A stretch of DNA of 64,000 nucleotides, from contig CAZTDR010000001.1 of assembly GCA_964612855.1 (NCBI GenBank), positions 68,665-132,664 on the forward strand, written 5' to 3'. Below are positions 52,927 through 61,233 of this stretch, piece after piece (the stretch's first letter is position 1; every line of letters begins with the position of its first letter). The stretch is from DATIJJ01 sp964612855 (lineage in GTDB: Bacteria; Pseudomonadota; Gammaproteobacteria; DSM-16500). A model generated the notes under the pieces. That model did no database searches and had not been told where the DNA came from. It was given only the letters and a program-made list of their open reading frames with translations. A program made the position numbers and the translations under genes.

Positions 52927-54705
52927 ATGCGTAGTCATTATTGTGGTCAAGTTACAGCCGAATTATTAGATAAAGAAGTGCAGTTAGCCGGGTGGGTACA
53001 CCGCCGTCGCGACCATGGCGGGGTTATTTTTTTGGATTTACGCGATCGTGAGGGCCTGGTCCAAGTGGTTATTGCGCCCGCTAATGCAGAAGCGTTTCGC
53101 ATTGCGGAATCTGTTCGTAATGAATATGTTTTACAAGTAAAGGGTCACGTGCGCCGTCGTCCTGAAGGTACGGTTAACAAAGAATTAAAAACCGGTGAAA
53201 TCGAAATAGATGGTTTAACTTTAACGGTGTTAAATCGTGCAGAACCGACGCCATTTCCGATCGATGAATACCATGATGTAGGCGAAGAAGCGCGCTTAAA
53301 ATACCGTTATCTGGATTTACGTCGTCCCGACATGTTGCAAAAAATGAAAACCCGTGCTGCCATCACGCGCTATATTCGGCGTTATATGGATGAAGCCGGA
53401 TTTATGGATATCGAAACCCCGTTTTTGACCAAAGCCACACCTGAAGGTGCGCGAGATTATTTGGTACCCAGTCGGACCAAACCCGGTAGTTTTTTTGCAT
53501 TACCGCAATCTCCGCAAGTGTTTAAGCAATTATTAATGATGGCGGGCATGGATCGTTATTATCAGATTGTGCGGTGTTTTCGTGATGAAGATTTGCGCGC
53601 TGATCGTCAACCCGAATTCACGCAGCTCGATGTGGAAACTTCTTTTTTAAATGAAGACGAGATTCAGCACATCATGGAAAAAATGATGCGCGGCTTGTTC
53701 AAAGAATTATTAAATGTCGATTTGCCCGACCCATTTCCGCGCATGAGTTATGCCGAAGCGATGACACGTTATGGTTCTGACAAACCCGATTTGCGTATTC
53801 CTCTCGAGTTAGTGGACATTAATGATTTAATGCGCAATGTTGAATTTAAAGTTTTTTCCGGTCCGGCGAATGATCTGCACGGACGCGTCACGGCGTTGCA
53901 TGTGCCGGGTGGTGCCGAATTGAGTCGTAAAGAAATTGATGATTATACTCATTATGCCGCTATGTTCGGGGCAAAAGGATTGGCTTATATCAAATTCAAT
54001 GCGGATGGTTTGCAATCGCCCATTTTGAAGTTTCTGCCAGAAGAGGTAATTAAGACGATTATTGAGCGCACTAAAGCGAAAGTCGGTGATATTATTTTCT
54101 TCGGCGCGGATAAGGCGCAGGTGGTCAATGATGCATTAGGCGCATTGCGCGTTAAGTTGGGTCATGATCGTGGTTTAGTAGAAAAAAATTGGCGCGCCTT
54201 ATGGGTAGTTGATTTCCCTATGTTTGAAAAAGGAGAAGGGCGATTATCCGCATGCCATCATCCTTTCACTGCACCGAAAATTAATGATATCAGTGAATTA
54301 GCGCATGAACCTGAGAAAATTCTGGCGCGGGCTTATGATATGGTCATTAATGGCACGGAAATTGGTGGGGGCTCTATTCGTATTAATTCATCTGATATGC
54401 AGATGGCCGTGTTTAATACATTGAATATTTCGCCCGAAGAAGCGCAATTAAAATTTGGTCATTTATTAACAGCGCTTAAGTTTGGTTGCCCGCCGCATGG
54501 TGGAATTGCCTTGGGGATCGATCGTTTAGCCATGTGGATGACGGGCTCAGATTCGATTCGTGATGTGATTGCATTTCCGAAAACGCAAACAGCAAGTTGT
54601 CCACTTACGGATGCGCCTGCGCCCGTTGATCCAGCGCAATTGATTGAATTGGGTATTCGGGTTCGTAAAGAAATGACGGATGAAAAGAAAGCGGTTATTA
54701 CTTAA
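52927..54705 (+). CDS. aspS: Aspartyl-tRNA synthetase
   Basis: 592 residues, bacterial-type class II with an N-terminal OB-fold (VQLAGWVHRRRDHGGVIFLDLRD), class II motif 2 (QIVRCFRDEDLRADRQPEF), the bacterial GAD insertion domain in the middle, and motif 3 (PPHGGIALGIDRLAMWM). Length suits the bacterial type. It may be discriminating or not for tRNA-Asn; no gatCAB is seen here. It leads the aspS-yebC-ruvC order. Confidence 0.97.
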   Translation: MRSHYCGQVTAELLDKEVQLAGWVHRRRDHGGVIFLDLRDREGLVQVVIAPANAEAFRIAESVRNEYVLQVKGHVRRRPEGTVNKELKTGEIEIDGLTLTVLNRAEPTPFPIDEYHDVGEEARLKYRYLDLRRPDMLQKMKTRAAITRYIRRYMDEAGFMDIETPFLTKATPEGARDYLVPSRTKPGSFFALPQSPQVFKQLLMMAGMDRYYQIVRCFRDEDLRADRQPEFTQLDVETSFLNEDEIQHIMEKMMRGLFKELLNVDLPDPFPRMSYAEAMTRYGSDKPDLRIPLELVDINDLMRNVEFKVFSGPANDLHGRVTALHVPGGAELSRKEIDDYTHYAAMFGAKGLAYIKFNADGLQSPILKFLPEEVIKTIIERTKAKVGDIIFFGADKAQVVNDALGALRVKLGHDRGLVEKNWRALWVVDFPMFEKGEGRLSACHHPFTAPKINDISELAHEPEKILARAYDMVINGTEIGGGSIRINSSDMQMAVFNTLNISPEEAQLKFGHLLTALKFGCPPHGGIALGIDRLAMWMTGSDSIRDVIAFPKTQTASCPLTDAPAPVDPAQLIELGIRVRKEMTDEKKAVIT

Positions 54706-54737
54706 ATTTGCCCACCACCCACACTGGAGAATTATTG

Positions 54738-55487
54738 ATGGCAGGCCACAGCAAATGGGCGAATATCAAGCGCCACAAAGCAAAACAAGATTCCGTTAAA
54801 GGTAAGCTGTATACCAAATTAATTCGTGAAGTTACCGTTTCTGCTAAACTGGGTGGTGGCGATGCCGATAGTAATCCCCGATTGCGTGCAGCCATGGACA
54901 AAGCATTTGGCGCTAACATGTCACGTGATGTGATTGATCGCGCGATTAAGCGTGGTGCGGGTGGATTGGAAGGAAATGATGTTGAAGAAGTGCGTTATGA
55001 AGGTTATGGCCCTGGCGGGATCGCTGTCATGGTCGACTGTATGACTAATAATCGGAATCGTACCGTTGCGGATGTGCGTCATGCTTTTACCAAATGCGGC
55101 GGAAATCTGGGAACAGATGGTTCCGTGTCTTATCTATTTAATAAACTCGGACAAATTACTTTTGCACCCGGTGTTGATGAAGAGCGTATTATGGAATTGG
55201 CGCTCGAACAAAATGCCGAAGATGTCATTGTGAATGAAGATAAAAGTATTGAAGTGATGACCTCGCCAGATGCTTTTCATGCAATTAAAGATGCCATCAT
55301 TGGCATGGGCTTTCAGCCAGCCTATGCTGAAATTTCAATGATTGCAGCGACGAATGTGTCGATTACTGATAAAGAAATCGCTGAAAAATTATTACGGTTA
55401 ACAGAAATGTTGGAAGAATTGGATGATGTACAGGAAGTTTATTCCAATGCAGATATTCCAGAAAATGTATTGGCAGAGTTGGAATAA
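54738..55487 (+). CDS. yebC: YebC/PmpR-family DNA-binding protein
   Basis: 249 residues from the ATG at 54738 with GGAGAA upstream. AGHSKWANIKRHKAKQD starts the family, and NPRLRAAMDKAFGANM and GYGPGGIAVMVDC follow. YebC-type proteins are transcriptional regulators and have been linked to helping ribosomes at proline-rich stretches. It lies between aspS and ruvC in conserved order. Confidence 0.95.
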   Translation: MAGHSKWANIKRHKAKQDSVKGKLYTKLIREVTVSAKLGGGDADSNPRLRAAMDKAFGANMSRDVIDRAIKRGAGGLEGNDVEEVRYEGYGPGGIAVMVDCMTNNRNRTVADVRHAFTKCGGNLGTDGSVSYLFNKLGQITFAPGVDEERIMELALEQNAEDVIVNEDKSIEVMTSPDAFHAIKDAIIGMGFQPAYAEISMIAATNVSITDKEIAEKLLRLTEMLEELDDVQEVYSNADIPENVLAELE

Positions 55488-55490
55488 AAT

Positions 55491-55563
55491 GTCATCCCCG
55501 AGTGCTTTTGTCGGGGATCTGTTTACTAATAGGAGATCCCCGACAAAAGCATTCGGGGATGAC
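55491..55563. repeat. Family E palindrome
   Basis: GTCATCCCCGAGTGCTTTTG ... and complement, 30-plus-base arms around a short spacer. It fills the yebC-ruvC gap, ending 14 bases before ruvC. Confidence 0.9.
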
Positions 55564-55577
55564 GGTATGGGGAATCC

Positions 55578-56108
55578 ATGATCATCATCGGCATCGACCC
55601 AGGCTCACGTCTCACCGGCTATGGCGTCATTCAATGGCACGGAAATCAAAGCCGTTATCTCGATAGCGGTTGTCTTAATCTCGCGACTTATGCTTTTTCC
55701 GAACGACTACAAAAAATTTTCACGGGCATTCAAGCTATTATCCAGTTATATCAACCCCAGGAAGCGGCGATTGAACAAGTTTTCATGCATCAAAACCCAG
55801 GTTCTGCACTTAAATTAGGCCAGGCTCGAGGCGCTGCGATTGTGGCACTTAATATGATGGTTGCCGAATATTCTGCGCGCCAAGTTAAACAATCCGTAGT
55901 GGGTTATGGCGCTGCGGCCAAAACGCAAGTGCAACATATGGTAAAACGCTTATTAAATATTTCCCATGATTTACAAGCTGACGCCGCTGATGCCTTGGCT
56001 ATTGCTTTATGCCACGCCCACACGCGTTTTGCGACAAATAAAATTTCTCAACTTGTTCCGTCGCAAAAAAAACGTTCTAGTTGGCGTAACTATCAGCCGA
56101 AGGGATAG
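55578..56108 (+). CDS. ruvC: Holliday junction endonuclease RuvC
   Basis: 176 residues. Four acidic residues bind the catalytic metals: Asp in GIDPGSRLTGYG (7), Glu in AAIEQVFMHQNP (about 67), and the pair in DAADALAIALCH (about 139-142). It resolves Holliday junctions with RuvAB. ruvC is normally next to ruvA; here the hipBST operon lies between them, and the last 32 bases overlap the end of hipT in the opposite direction. Confidence 0.95.
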   Translation: MIIIGIDPGSRLTGYGVIQWHGNQSRYLDSGCLNLATYAFSERLQKIFTGIQAIIQLYQPQEAAIEQVFMHQNPGSALKLGQARGAAIVALNMMVAEYSARQVKQSVVGYGAAAKTQVQHMVKRLLNISHDLQADAADALAIALCHAHTRFATNKISQLVPSQKKRSSWRNYQPKG

Positions 56109-57048
56109 TTGGTAAACCCAGACGTTCGCATCTCTCATTTAGCAGCGAAAGATAATTTTGTTTCATGGCCTTAGATAAGAAGCTGATTTCAATTAAGTGA
56201 CGCCACTTAGGTAAGGCTTGTTCAATTTGTAGTAAAACATCTTGGATAACAGCTTGGTTTAATTTTAAGCGCGAAACACCAAAATAATTTAAAAAATCGT
56301 TTTTTGTTAAATTCCTTTTTTTGCCATTTAGGGGTAGTGCTATTTCTTCACTGTGTTCTTGTAATGCGATGCTCGAATTAATTAAATCATAAACAGGGGA
56401 GAGCATGTTTTTTTGATCGCGCGTAATAAGAGAAAAGTTTTTTAAATGAGCGTCCTCATTCCCCACTAAAAAATTAAATAAAGTGAGTTTAAATAATTTT
56501 ATGAGTTCAATTTTCGGAAACGAACAAAATTTTTCGATTACCGTAATGACTTTTTCCATCGAGCTGTCATATTTTTTGTCCCGTTTTTCGCCTAATAGTT
56601 GCGTAAAATCTTCCAGCGCTAATTTTTTGTTACGCCCACTGCGATCAAAGCGTTTAACAAAGTAAGTCATGCTGCCGTCTTTTGAGTACACTAAACCATG
56701 TACAGGCACTTCAAGTCCTATGGTTGCTGCAAGTGACATGGTGAGCGCTTCGTTTTCGGGTAATTCAGAATAAAGCTCACTTTGTGGTTTTAAAATGTAG
56801 TGGCCGTATTGATCAACAATTGAAAAATGTTCTTCTTTAATTTTTAATTGGGCGCTTAATTTCATCTGTACGCCTTGAACAGACATTTTTCCAACGCGCG
56901 CAATGGCTTCTTTACGTTGTTCGTCTGCACTTAAGTTAAGTGGCGCCAGATTTTTTAATTGGGGAGAAAGTAATTTTAGGCCACGCACGGAATAATTCTG
57001 GCCTGGAAGTAGGATGTCATAGGTAATGGGGCAACGCTTCATTCTCAT
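56077..57048 (-). CDS. hipT: HipT-like serine/threonine kinase toxin
   Basis: 323 residues, the kinase core of HipA without its N-terminal subdomain. The glycine-rich loop is MSVQGVQMKLS (55-65), the catalytic-loop motif NEDAHLKNFSL (197-207) and the DFG-like Asp in SPVYDLINSS (221). The missing N-terminal part is encoded separately in the gene before it, the HipBST arrangement of E. coli O127 and Legionella. In those systems HipT phosphorylates a tRNA synthetase (TrpS in E. coli). The target here is unknown. Start overlaps hipS by 4 bases; end overlaps ruvC. Confidence 0.88.
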   Translation of the reverse strand: MRMKRCPITYDILLPGQNYSVRGLKLLSPQLKNLAPLNLSADEQRKEAIARVGKMSVQGVQMKLSAQLKIKEEHFSIVDQYGHYILKPQSELYSELPENEALTMSLAATIGLEVPVHGLVYSKDGSMTYFVKRFDRSGRNKKLALEDFTQLLGEKRDKKYDSSMEKVITVIEKFCSFPKIELIKLFKLTLFNFLVGNEDAHLKNFSLITRDQKNMLSPVYDLINSSIALQEHSEEIALPLNGKKRNLTKNDFLNYFGVSRLKLNQAVIQDVLLQIEQALPKWRHLIEISFLSKAMKQNYLSLLNERCERLGLPTIPSADSYAN

Positions 57049-57353
57049 TCCTCGATAGTCACGGCACCCACCACATCGTGACCGACTTTGAGTAATTGGC
57101 CAAAATAATCATTTTTATCCAGTTTATATTTACGTAATAATGCTTCTAGCATCATCCCTTCTGGTAATAAACCTTCAAAAAAAGGAGGAAATGTTTTAAA
57201 TTCATAGCATTTTTTTTCTAAAGGCATCGTCAGTGAAACCGGTGCGCCTTGATAATCATTGGCATAAGTAAACCGATAAAGCGGCACTCCATCGGTCGTT
57301 TCTTCTAATAGGCCAGCTTCAACATGATGAACATATATTCGAGCTTTTCTCAT
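57045..57353 (-). CDS. hipS: HipS-like antitoxin (HipA N-terminal subdomain)
   Basis: 102 residues matching the N-terminal subdomain of HipA: LTMPLEKKCYEFKTFPPFFE then GLLPEGMMLEALLRKY, and the end LLKVGHDVVGAVTI. In the E. coli HipBST system HipS neutralises HipT directly. Overlaps hipB at the start and hipT at the end by 4 bases each, so the three are translated together. Confidence 0.88.
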   Translation of the reverse strand: MRKARIYVHHVEAGLLEETTDGVPLYRFTYANDYQGAPVSLTMPLEKKCYEFKTFPPFFEGLLPEGMMLEALLRKYKLDKNDYFGQLLKVGHDVVGAVTIEE

Positions 57354-57571
57354 AAATTAATTTTCATGAATGGCGTTGTTAAATGAATTTGGATGTTGAG
57401 TACATTTAGTATCTTTAAAAGAGTATTTAATTGCACGGTTTCTTTGCCTTTTTCGATATCAAATATGGCTGTTTTGCCAACACCTGCAATTTTGGCTAAT
57501 TCCAATCGAGAAAGACCGCTTTGTTTGCGGCAATCACGAATGATGATGGCTATTTCATTAGAAGTCGTCAT
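57350..57571 (-). CDS. hipB: HipB-like helix-turn-helix regulator
   Basis: 73 residues, one XRE-type helix-turn-helix (IIIRDCRKQSGLSRLELAKI, then VGKTAIFDIEKG). It is expected to repress its own operon. No Shine-Dalgarno is visible: the base two before the ATG already belongs to a dyad (57573-57592) of the probable operator, so the message may be leaderless or weakly translated. Confidence 0.88.
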   Translation of the reverse strand: MTTSNEIAIIIRDCRKQSGLSRLELAKIAGVGKTAIFDIEKGKETVQLNTLLKILNVLNIQIHLTTPFMKINL

Positions 57572-57572
57572 A

Positions 57573-57592
57573 TTTACTGTTATAGCAGTAAA
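57573..57592. promoter_or_regulatory. HipB operator candidate 1
   Basis: TTTACTGTTATAGCAGTAAA, a near-perfect dyad directly before the hipB ATG. Same core as sites 2 and 3. Confidence 0.6.
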
Positions 57593-57642
57593 AAAGTTGG
57601 AATGGAAGGATTATTGGAGGGTTTTTAAGGTTAAATTTGATA

Positions 57643-57666
57643 AAAATACTGCTATAGCGGTAAAAA
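57643..57666. promoter_or_regulatory. HipB operator candidate 2
   Basis: Dyad with core ATACTGCTATAGCGGTAAA, about 70 bases from site 1. Confidence 0.6.
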
Positions 57667-57713
57667 TAAGTATTTTAAACAACTTTTAAGCGTATAAATG
57701 CTTACTCCTCATT

Positions 57714-57737
57714 TTTTTACCGCTTAAGCAGTAAAAA
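57714..57737. promoter_or_regulatory. HipB operator candidate 3
   Basis: Dyad TTTTACCGCTTAAGCAGTAA plus AA, about 71 bases from site 2. The equal spacing of roughly 70 bases (near seven helical turns) suggests looping or cooperative binding. The gap 57572-57948 holds these sites and the family-E repeat. Confidence 0.55.
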
Positions 57738-57756
57738 AATAGTTTAAGCCCCTTAC

Positions 57757-57830
57757 GTCATCCCCGAATGCTTTTATCGGGGTTCTCCTCATAGGTTAAC
57801 AGATCCCCGATAAAAGCATTCGGGGATGAC
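57757..57830. repeat. Family E palindrome
   Basis: GTCATCCCCGAATGCTTTTA ... and complement, ending in ATTCGGGGATGAC. Between hipBST and ruvA. Confidence 0.9.
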
Positions 57831-57948
57831 GAAGGGCTTACATTACAGGATGACAGCAATTTTGCCCCCATTCGAGGATGACCACAGTTTTAAGTTGATT
57901 TTTAACAGCCATTACAGCATAAATGAAAAAAACGTCGAAGGAGCCCCC

Positions 57949-58560
57949 ATGATAGGATTAATTCGCGGTATTATTCTTGAAAAACAGCCGCCGCAGTTGT
58001 TGGTCGATGTAAATGGTATTGGTTACGAAATTGATGCGCCTATGAGCACATTTTATCGCTTGCCTGAAATCGGTCAGGAAGTGACATTAGCCACGCATTT
58101 TGTTGTGCGTGAAGATGCGCAGCATTTGTATGGATTTTTTACTCAGGAAGAACGTTTATTATTTCGCACTTTATTAAAAGTGAATGGAGTCGGGCCTAAG
58201 CTTGCTTTGACGATTTTATCCAGCATTAGTTCGGATGAGTTTGTACAGTGTGTTATTCATAACGATACAGCCAGTTTAGTCCGTTTGCCGGGGGTGGGCA
58301 AAAAAACGGCGGAGCGTTTAATTATTGAAATGCGCGATAAATTGGCAACTTGGCAGCAGCACTCCCCTGTGGAGCTGAGTTTGTTGAAACCGACTACAGA
58401 GCGAGGCGTGCGTAACACCATCGTGCAAGATGCGATATCTGCTTTGATTACGCTGGGTTATAAACCACAAGAGGCGAGCCGAGCTGTCGCGAAAGTAGAT
58501 GATGGCGCATTGACTAGCGAAGAAATTATACGCAAAGCGTTAAGGGAGATGGTCACATGA
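57949..58560 (+). CDS. ruvA: Holliday junction DNA helicase subunit RuvA
   Basis: 203 residues from the ATG at 57949 preceded by AAGGAG; the frame is open further upstream but IGLIRGIILEKQPPQLLV is the RuvA N-terminus. Two helix-hairpin-helix motifs (LLKVNGVGPKLALTILS, LVRLPGVGKKTAERLIIEM) bind the junction. It loads RuvB. Start codons overlap: ruvB begins inside the ruvA stop (ATGA). Confidence 0.96.
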   Translation: MIGLIRGIILEKQPPQLLVDVNGIGYEIDAPMSTFYRLPEIGQEVTLATHFVVREDAQHLYGFFTQEERLLFRTLLKVNGVGPKLALTILSSISSDEFVQCVIHNDTASLVRLPGVGKKTAERLIIEMRDKLATWQQHSPVELSLLKPTTERGVRNTIVQDAISALITLGYKPQEASRAVAKVDDGALTSEEIIRKALREMVT

Positions 58561-59597
58561 CGACAGACAGGATGATTTCAGCGCACACGAGCGAGCAAGA
58601 GCAAGTCGATCGAGCTATTCGCCCTAAATATATGCAAGATTATATTGGCCAGGTGAATGTGCGAGAGCAAATGGATATTTTTATTCAGGCAGCTCGAGCA
58701 CGTCATGATGCGCTTGATCATGTTTTAATTTTTGGTCCTCCGGGGTTAGGTAAAACAACATTAGCAAATATTATCGCAAATGAAATGGGAGTGGGATTGC
58801 GCCAGACTTCAGGGCCCGTGTTAGAAAGACCGGGTGATGTGGCAGCCTTATTAACAAATCTTCAAGAGCGTGAAGTCTTGTTTATCGATGAAATTCATCG
58901 CTTAAGTCCCGTGGTTGAAGAAGTGTTATATCCCGCGATGGAAGATTATCAGTTGGATATCATGATTGGTGAGGGTCCGTCGGCTCGTTCAATTAAATTG
59001 GATTTACCGTCTTTCACGCTAATTGGCGCAACGACTCGGGCGGGTTTGTTAACGTCGCCATTACGCGATCGCTTTGGAATTGTGCAACGCTTGGAGTTTT
59101 ATCAAGTGGCAGAGCTTACGCAAATTGTCGAGCGCTCGGCCACGATTTTGCAAGTGGCAATCGATGAAGCTGCTGCCAAAGAAGTCGCACGGCGGTCTCG
59201 CGGTACGCCGCGTATCGCGAATCGATTGTTGCGTCGGGTGCGTGATTATGCACAAGTAAAAGGTAATGGCACCATTACCCAACCGTTGGTTCAGCGCGCA
59301 TTAGATTTATTGGATGTGGATGATCAAGGCTTTGATATGATGGACCGCAAATTACTCCTTGCACTGATTGATCGCTTTAGTGGCGGCCCGGTCGGAGTCG
59401 ATAGTTTGGCTGCTGCGATTAGCGAAGAACGCGGTACAATTGAAGATGTGATTGAGCCATTCCTGATTCAACAAGGCTTCATGCTACGGACACCGCGTGG
59501 ACGAATGGCGACACGGCAGGCTTACTTACATTTTGGATTGACTGTACCGGAAAAAGTAATACAGCAAAAGAATTTGAGTTTGTTTGAGGATATGTAG
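58557..59597 (+). CDS. ruvB: Holliday junction DNA helicase subunit RuvB
   Basis: 346 residues. AAA+ ATPase: Walker A FGPPGLGKTTLA near 61-72, Walker B LFIDEIHRL near 108, sensor-1 TLIGATTRAGLL near 154, and a C-terminal winged helix. It drives branch migration with RuvA. Overlaps ruvA by 4 bases; ybgC follows 3 bases later. Confidence 0.97.
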   Translation: MTTDRMISAHTSEQEQVDRAIRPKYMQDYIGQVNVREQMDIFIQAARARHDALDHVLIFGPPGLGKTTLANIIANEMGVGLRQTSGPVLERPGDVAALLTNLQEREVLFIDEIHRLSPVVEEVLYPAMEDYQLDIMIGEGPSARSIKLDLPSFTLIGATTRAGLLTSPLRDRFGIVQRLEFYQVAELTQIVERSATILQVAIDEAAAKEVARRSRGTPRIANRLLRRVRDYAQVKGNGTITQPLVQRALDLLDVDDQGFDMMDRKLLLALIDRFSGGPVGVDSLAAAISEERGTIEDVIEPFLIQQGFMLRTPRGRMATRQAYLHFGLTVPEKVIQQKNLSLFEDM

Positions 59598-59600
59598 TCC

Positions 59601-59993
59601 ATGTTCATTTACCCCCTGCGAATTTATATCGAGGATACCGATTACGGCGGCATTGTTTACCATGCCAATTATCTTAAATTTTTCGAACGGGCTCGTTCGG
59701 AATGGGCCGAGCAAATCGGCTGGGGTATGGAGTGGCAAAAGTCTCAGCAATTGGCTTTTGTCATACGCAGTGCCACATTGGATTTTTTAAAGCCAGCTCG
59801 ATTACATGAAAAAGTGGAAGTGGTCACCCGTATTCAAGAAATAAAAGCAGTTAGTATGGTCTTTGATCAGCATTTGCGACGATTAGATTCAAGCGATATC
59901 ATATTGTGCAAGGCAGTCATTAAGGTAGTTTGTGTGGATGCTAACCTTCGGCCGCATGTTCTGCCTGATTTTTTACATCAACTCCTTCATTAG
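59601..59993 (+). CDS. ybgC: YbgC/Tol-Pal-associated acyl-CoA thioesterase
   Basis: 130 residues, hotdog fold: YIEDTDYGGIVYHANYLKFFERARSE, with the catalytic Asp in TDYGG and the His in YHANY. It hydrolyses acyl-CoAs and is usually encoded with tol-pal. Starts 3 bases after ruvB and ends 8 before tolQ, so ruvAB-ybgC-tolQRA are probably one transcript. Confidence 0.94.
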   Translation: MFIYPLRIYIEDTDYGGIVYHANYLKFFERARSEWAEQIGWGMEWQKSQQLAFVIRSATLDFLKPARLHEKVEVVTRIQEIKAVSMVFDQHLRRLDSSDIILCKAVIKVVCVDANLRPHVLPDFLHQLLH

Positions 59994-60001
59994 AGGTATA
60001 C

Positions 60002-60724
60002 ATGGTCACAGTCGATTCTTCTCTTTGGACATATTTCATCAATGCCAGCATTTTAGTCAAATTAGTGATGGCCTTGTTAATCGGTGCTTCTATATTGTCT
60101 TGGACGTATATTCTGCAACGCAGCAGATATTTAAAAACAGTGAGCCAAACCACCACGCAATTTGAAAATCTCTTTTGGTCAGGGGGTGATTTAGGCAAGC
60201 TGTATGCGGAAAGTAAACGTAAAGTGGATACGGAAGGGATGGAAGCTATCTTTCAAGCCGGATTTCGTGAATATTTTCGATTAAATAAACAACCGGGCAT
60301 GACAGCAGAATCGATTTTAGCCAGCGCACGGCGGGCCATGAACGTTGCGCAAATGCGTGAGCAAGACAAGTTAGAAATGAATTTACCCACATTAGCCACC
60401 GTTGGATCGACCAGTCCATTTGTTGGTATTTTTGGTACCGTTTGCGGCATCATGTTAACGTTTCGTACCTTAGCCCATGTGCAACAGGCGACAATTTCCA
60501 TGGTGGCACCTGGTATTGCTGAAGCCTTGATTGCAACCGCGATGGGTTTATTTGCCGCAATTCCAGCTGTCGTGGCTTATAATCGGTTTACGACAGACAT
60601 CAATCGTTTGTTGAATCGGTTTGACGTTTTTCAAGAAGAGTTTTCCAATATTTTGTTTAGACAAGCGCAGCTCTCATTGATGAATACGAATAATCCTGCC
60701 GCAGCTGAAATGGTAGTTTCATAA
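60002..60724 (+). CDS. tolQ: TolQ proton-channel subunit
   Basis: 240 residues, three membrane helices (about 15-37, 140-160 and 175-195), ExbB/MotA family. SPFVGIFGTVCGIMLTF and APGIAEALIATAMGLFAAIPAVVAYN are the conserved channel helices. It energises outer-membrane constriction with TolR and TolA. In the conserved ybgC-tolQRA order. Confidence 0.96.
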   Translation: MVTVDSSLWTYFINASILVKLVMALLIGASILSWTYILQRSRYLKTVSQTTTQFENLFWSGGDLGKLYAESKRKVDTEGMEAIFQAGFREYFRLNKQPGMTAESILASARRAMNVAQMREQDKLEMNLPTLATVGSTSPFVGIFGTVCGIMLTFRTLAHVQQATISMVAPGIAEALIATAMGLFAAIPAVVAYNRFTTDINRLLNRFDVFQEEFSNILFRQAQLSLMNTNNPAAAEMVVS

Positions 60725-60766
60725 ATAAAAAAAGCACCGTGCCACCTTATATGAAGGAGAATTGTA

Positions 60767-61231
60767 ATGAATGTTAACTCCAGTGCACGCCGTGGGCGAC
60801 GACCCATGGCAGAAATTAATTTGGTGCCCTTCATCGACGTTATGTTAGTGCTGTTGGTCATTTTTATGATTACCACACCGTTACTGACGCAAGGTGTCAA
60901 AATTGATTTACCACAAACAGAATCCAAAGCGATCCCTCCCGATCAAAAAGAACCTTTAATCGTGACAGTGGATTCAGCAGGTAATTATTATCTGAATATT
61001 TCAGCGAAACCCAACCAACCTATTACGGTTCGTGCCTTGACGACATTTGTTACCCAACAATTATCGCCAGGGGATTCGATTGAACAGCAACGACCTGTAT
61101 TGGTGCGGGGTGATAAAAATGCAAATTATGGCAAAGTGGTTGAAGCGATGGTGTTGTTGCAACAAGCCGGTGCAAAAAGTGTCGGATTAATCACGCAACA
61201 ACCTACAGAATCAGGACAAGGTGCGAATTAA
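60767..61231 (+). CDS. tolR: TolR
   Basis: 154 residues, one membrane helix (about 20-43) with the channel Asp in LVPFIDVMLVLLVIFMIT. ExbD family. Follows tolQ after 42 bases, a slightly longer gap than usual, whose left part (GCACCGTGCCACC) resembles the end of a family-A repeat. AAGGAGAA precedes the ATG. Confidence 0.95.
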   Translation: MNVNSSARRGRRPMAEINLVPFIDVMLVLLVIFMITTPLLTQGVKIDLPQTESKAIPPDQKEPLIVTVDSAGNYYLNISAKPNQPITVRALTTFVTQQLSPGDSIEQQRPVLVRGDKNANYGKVVEAMVLLQQAGAKSVGLITQQPTESGQGAN

Positions 61232-61233
61232 AC

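Noticed and set aside
55491..57830. CRISPR array from repeated palindromes
   Set aside because: The repeats are not evenly spaced, have no unique spacers between them, and no cas genes are present.
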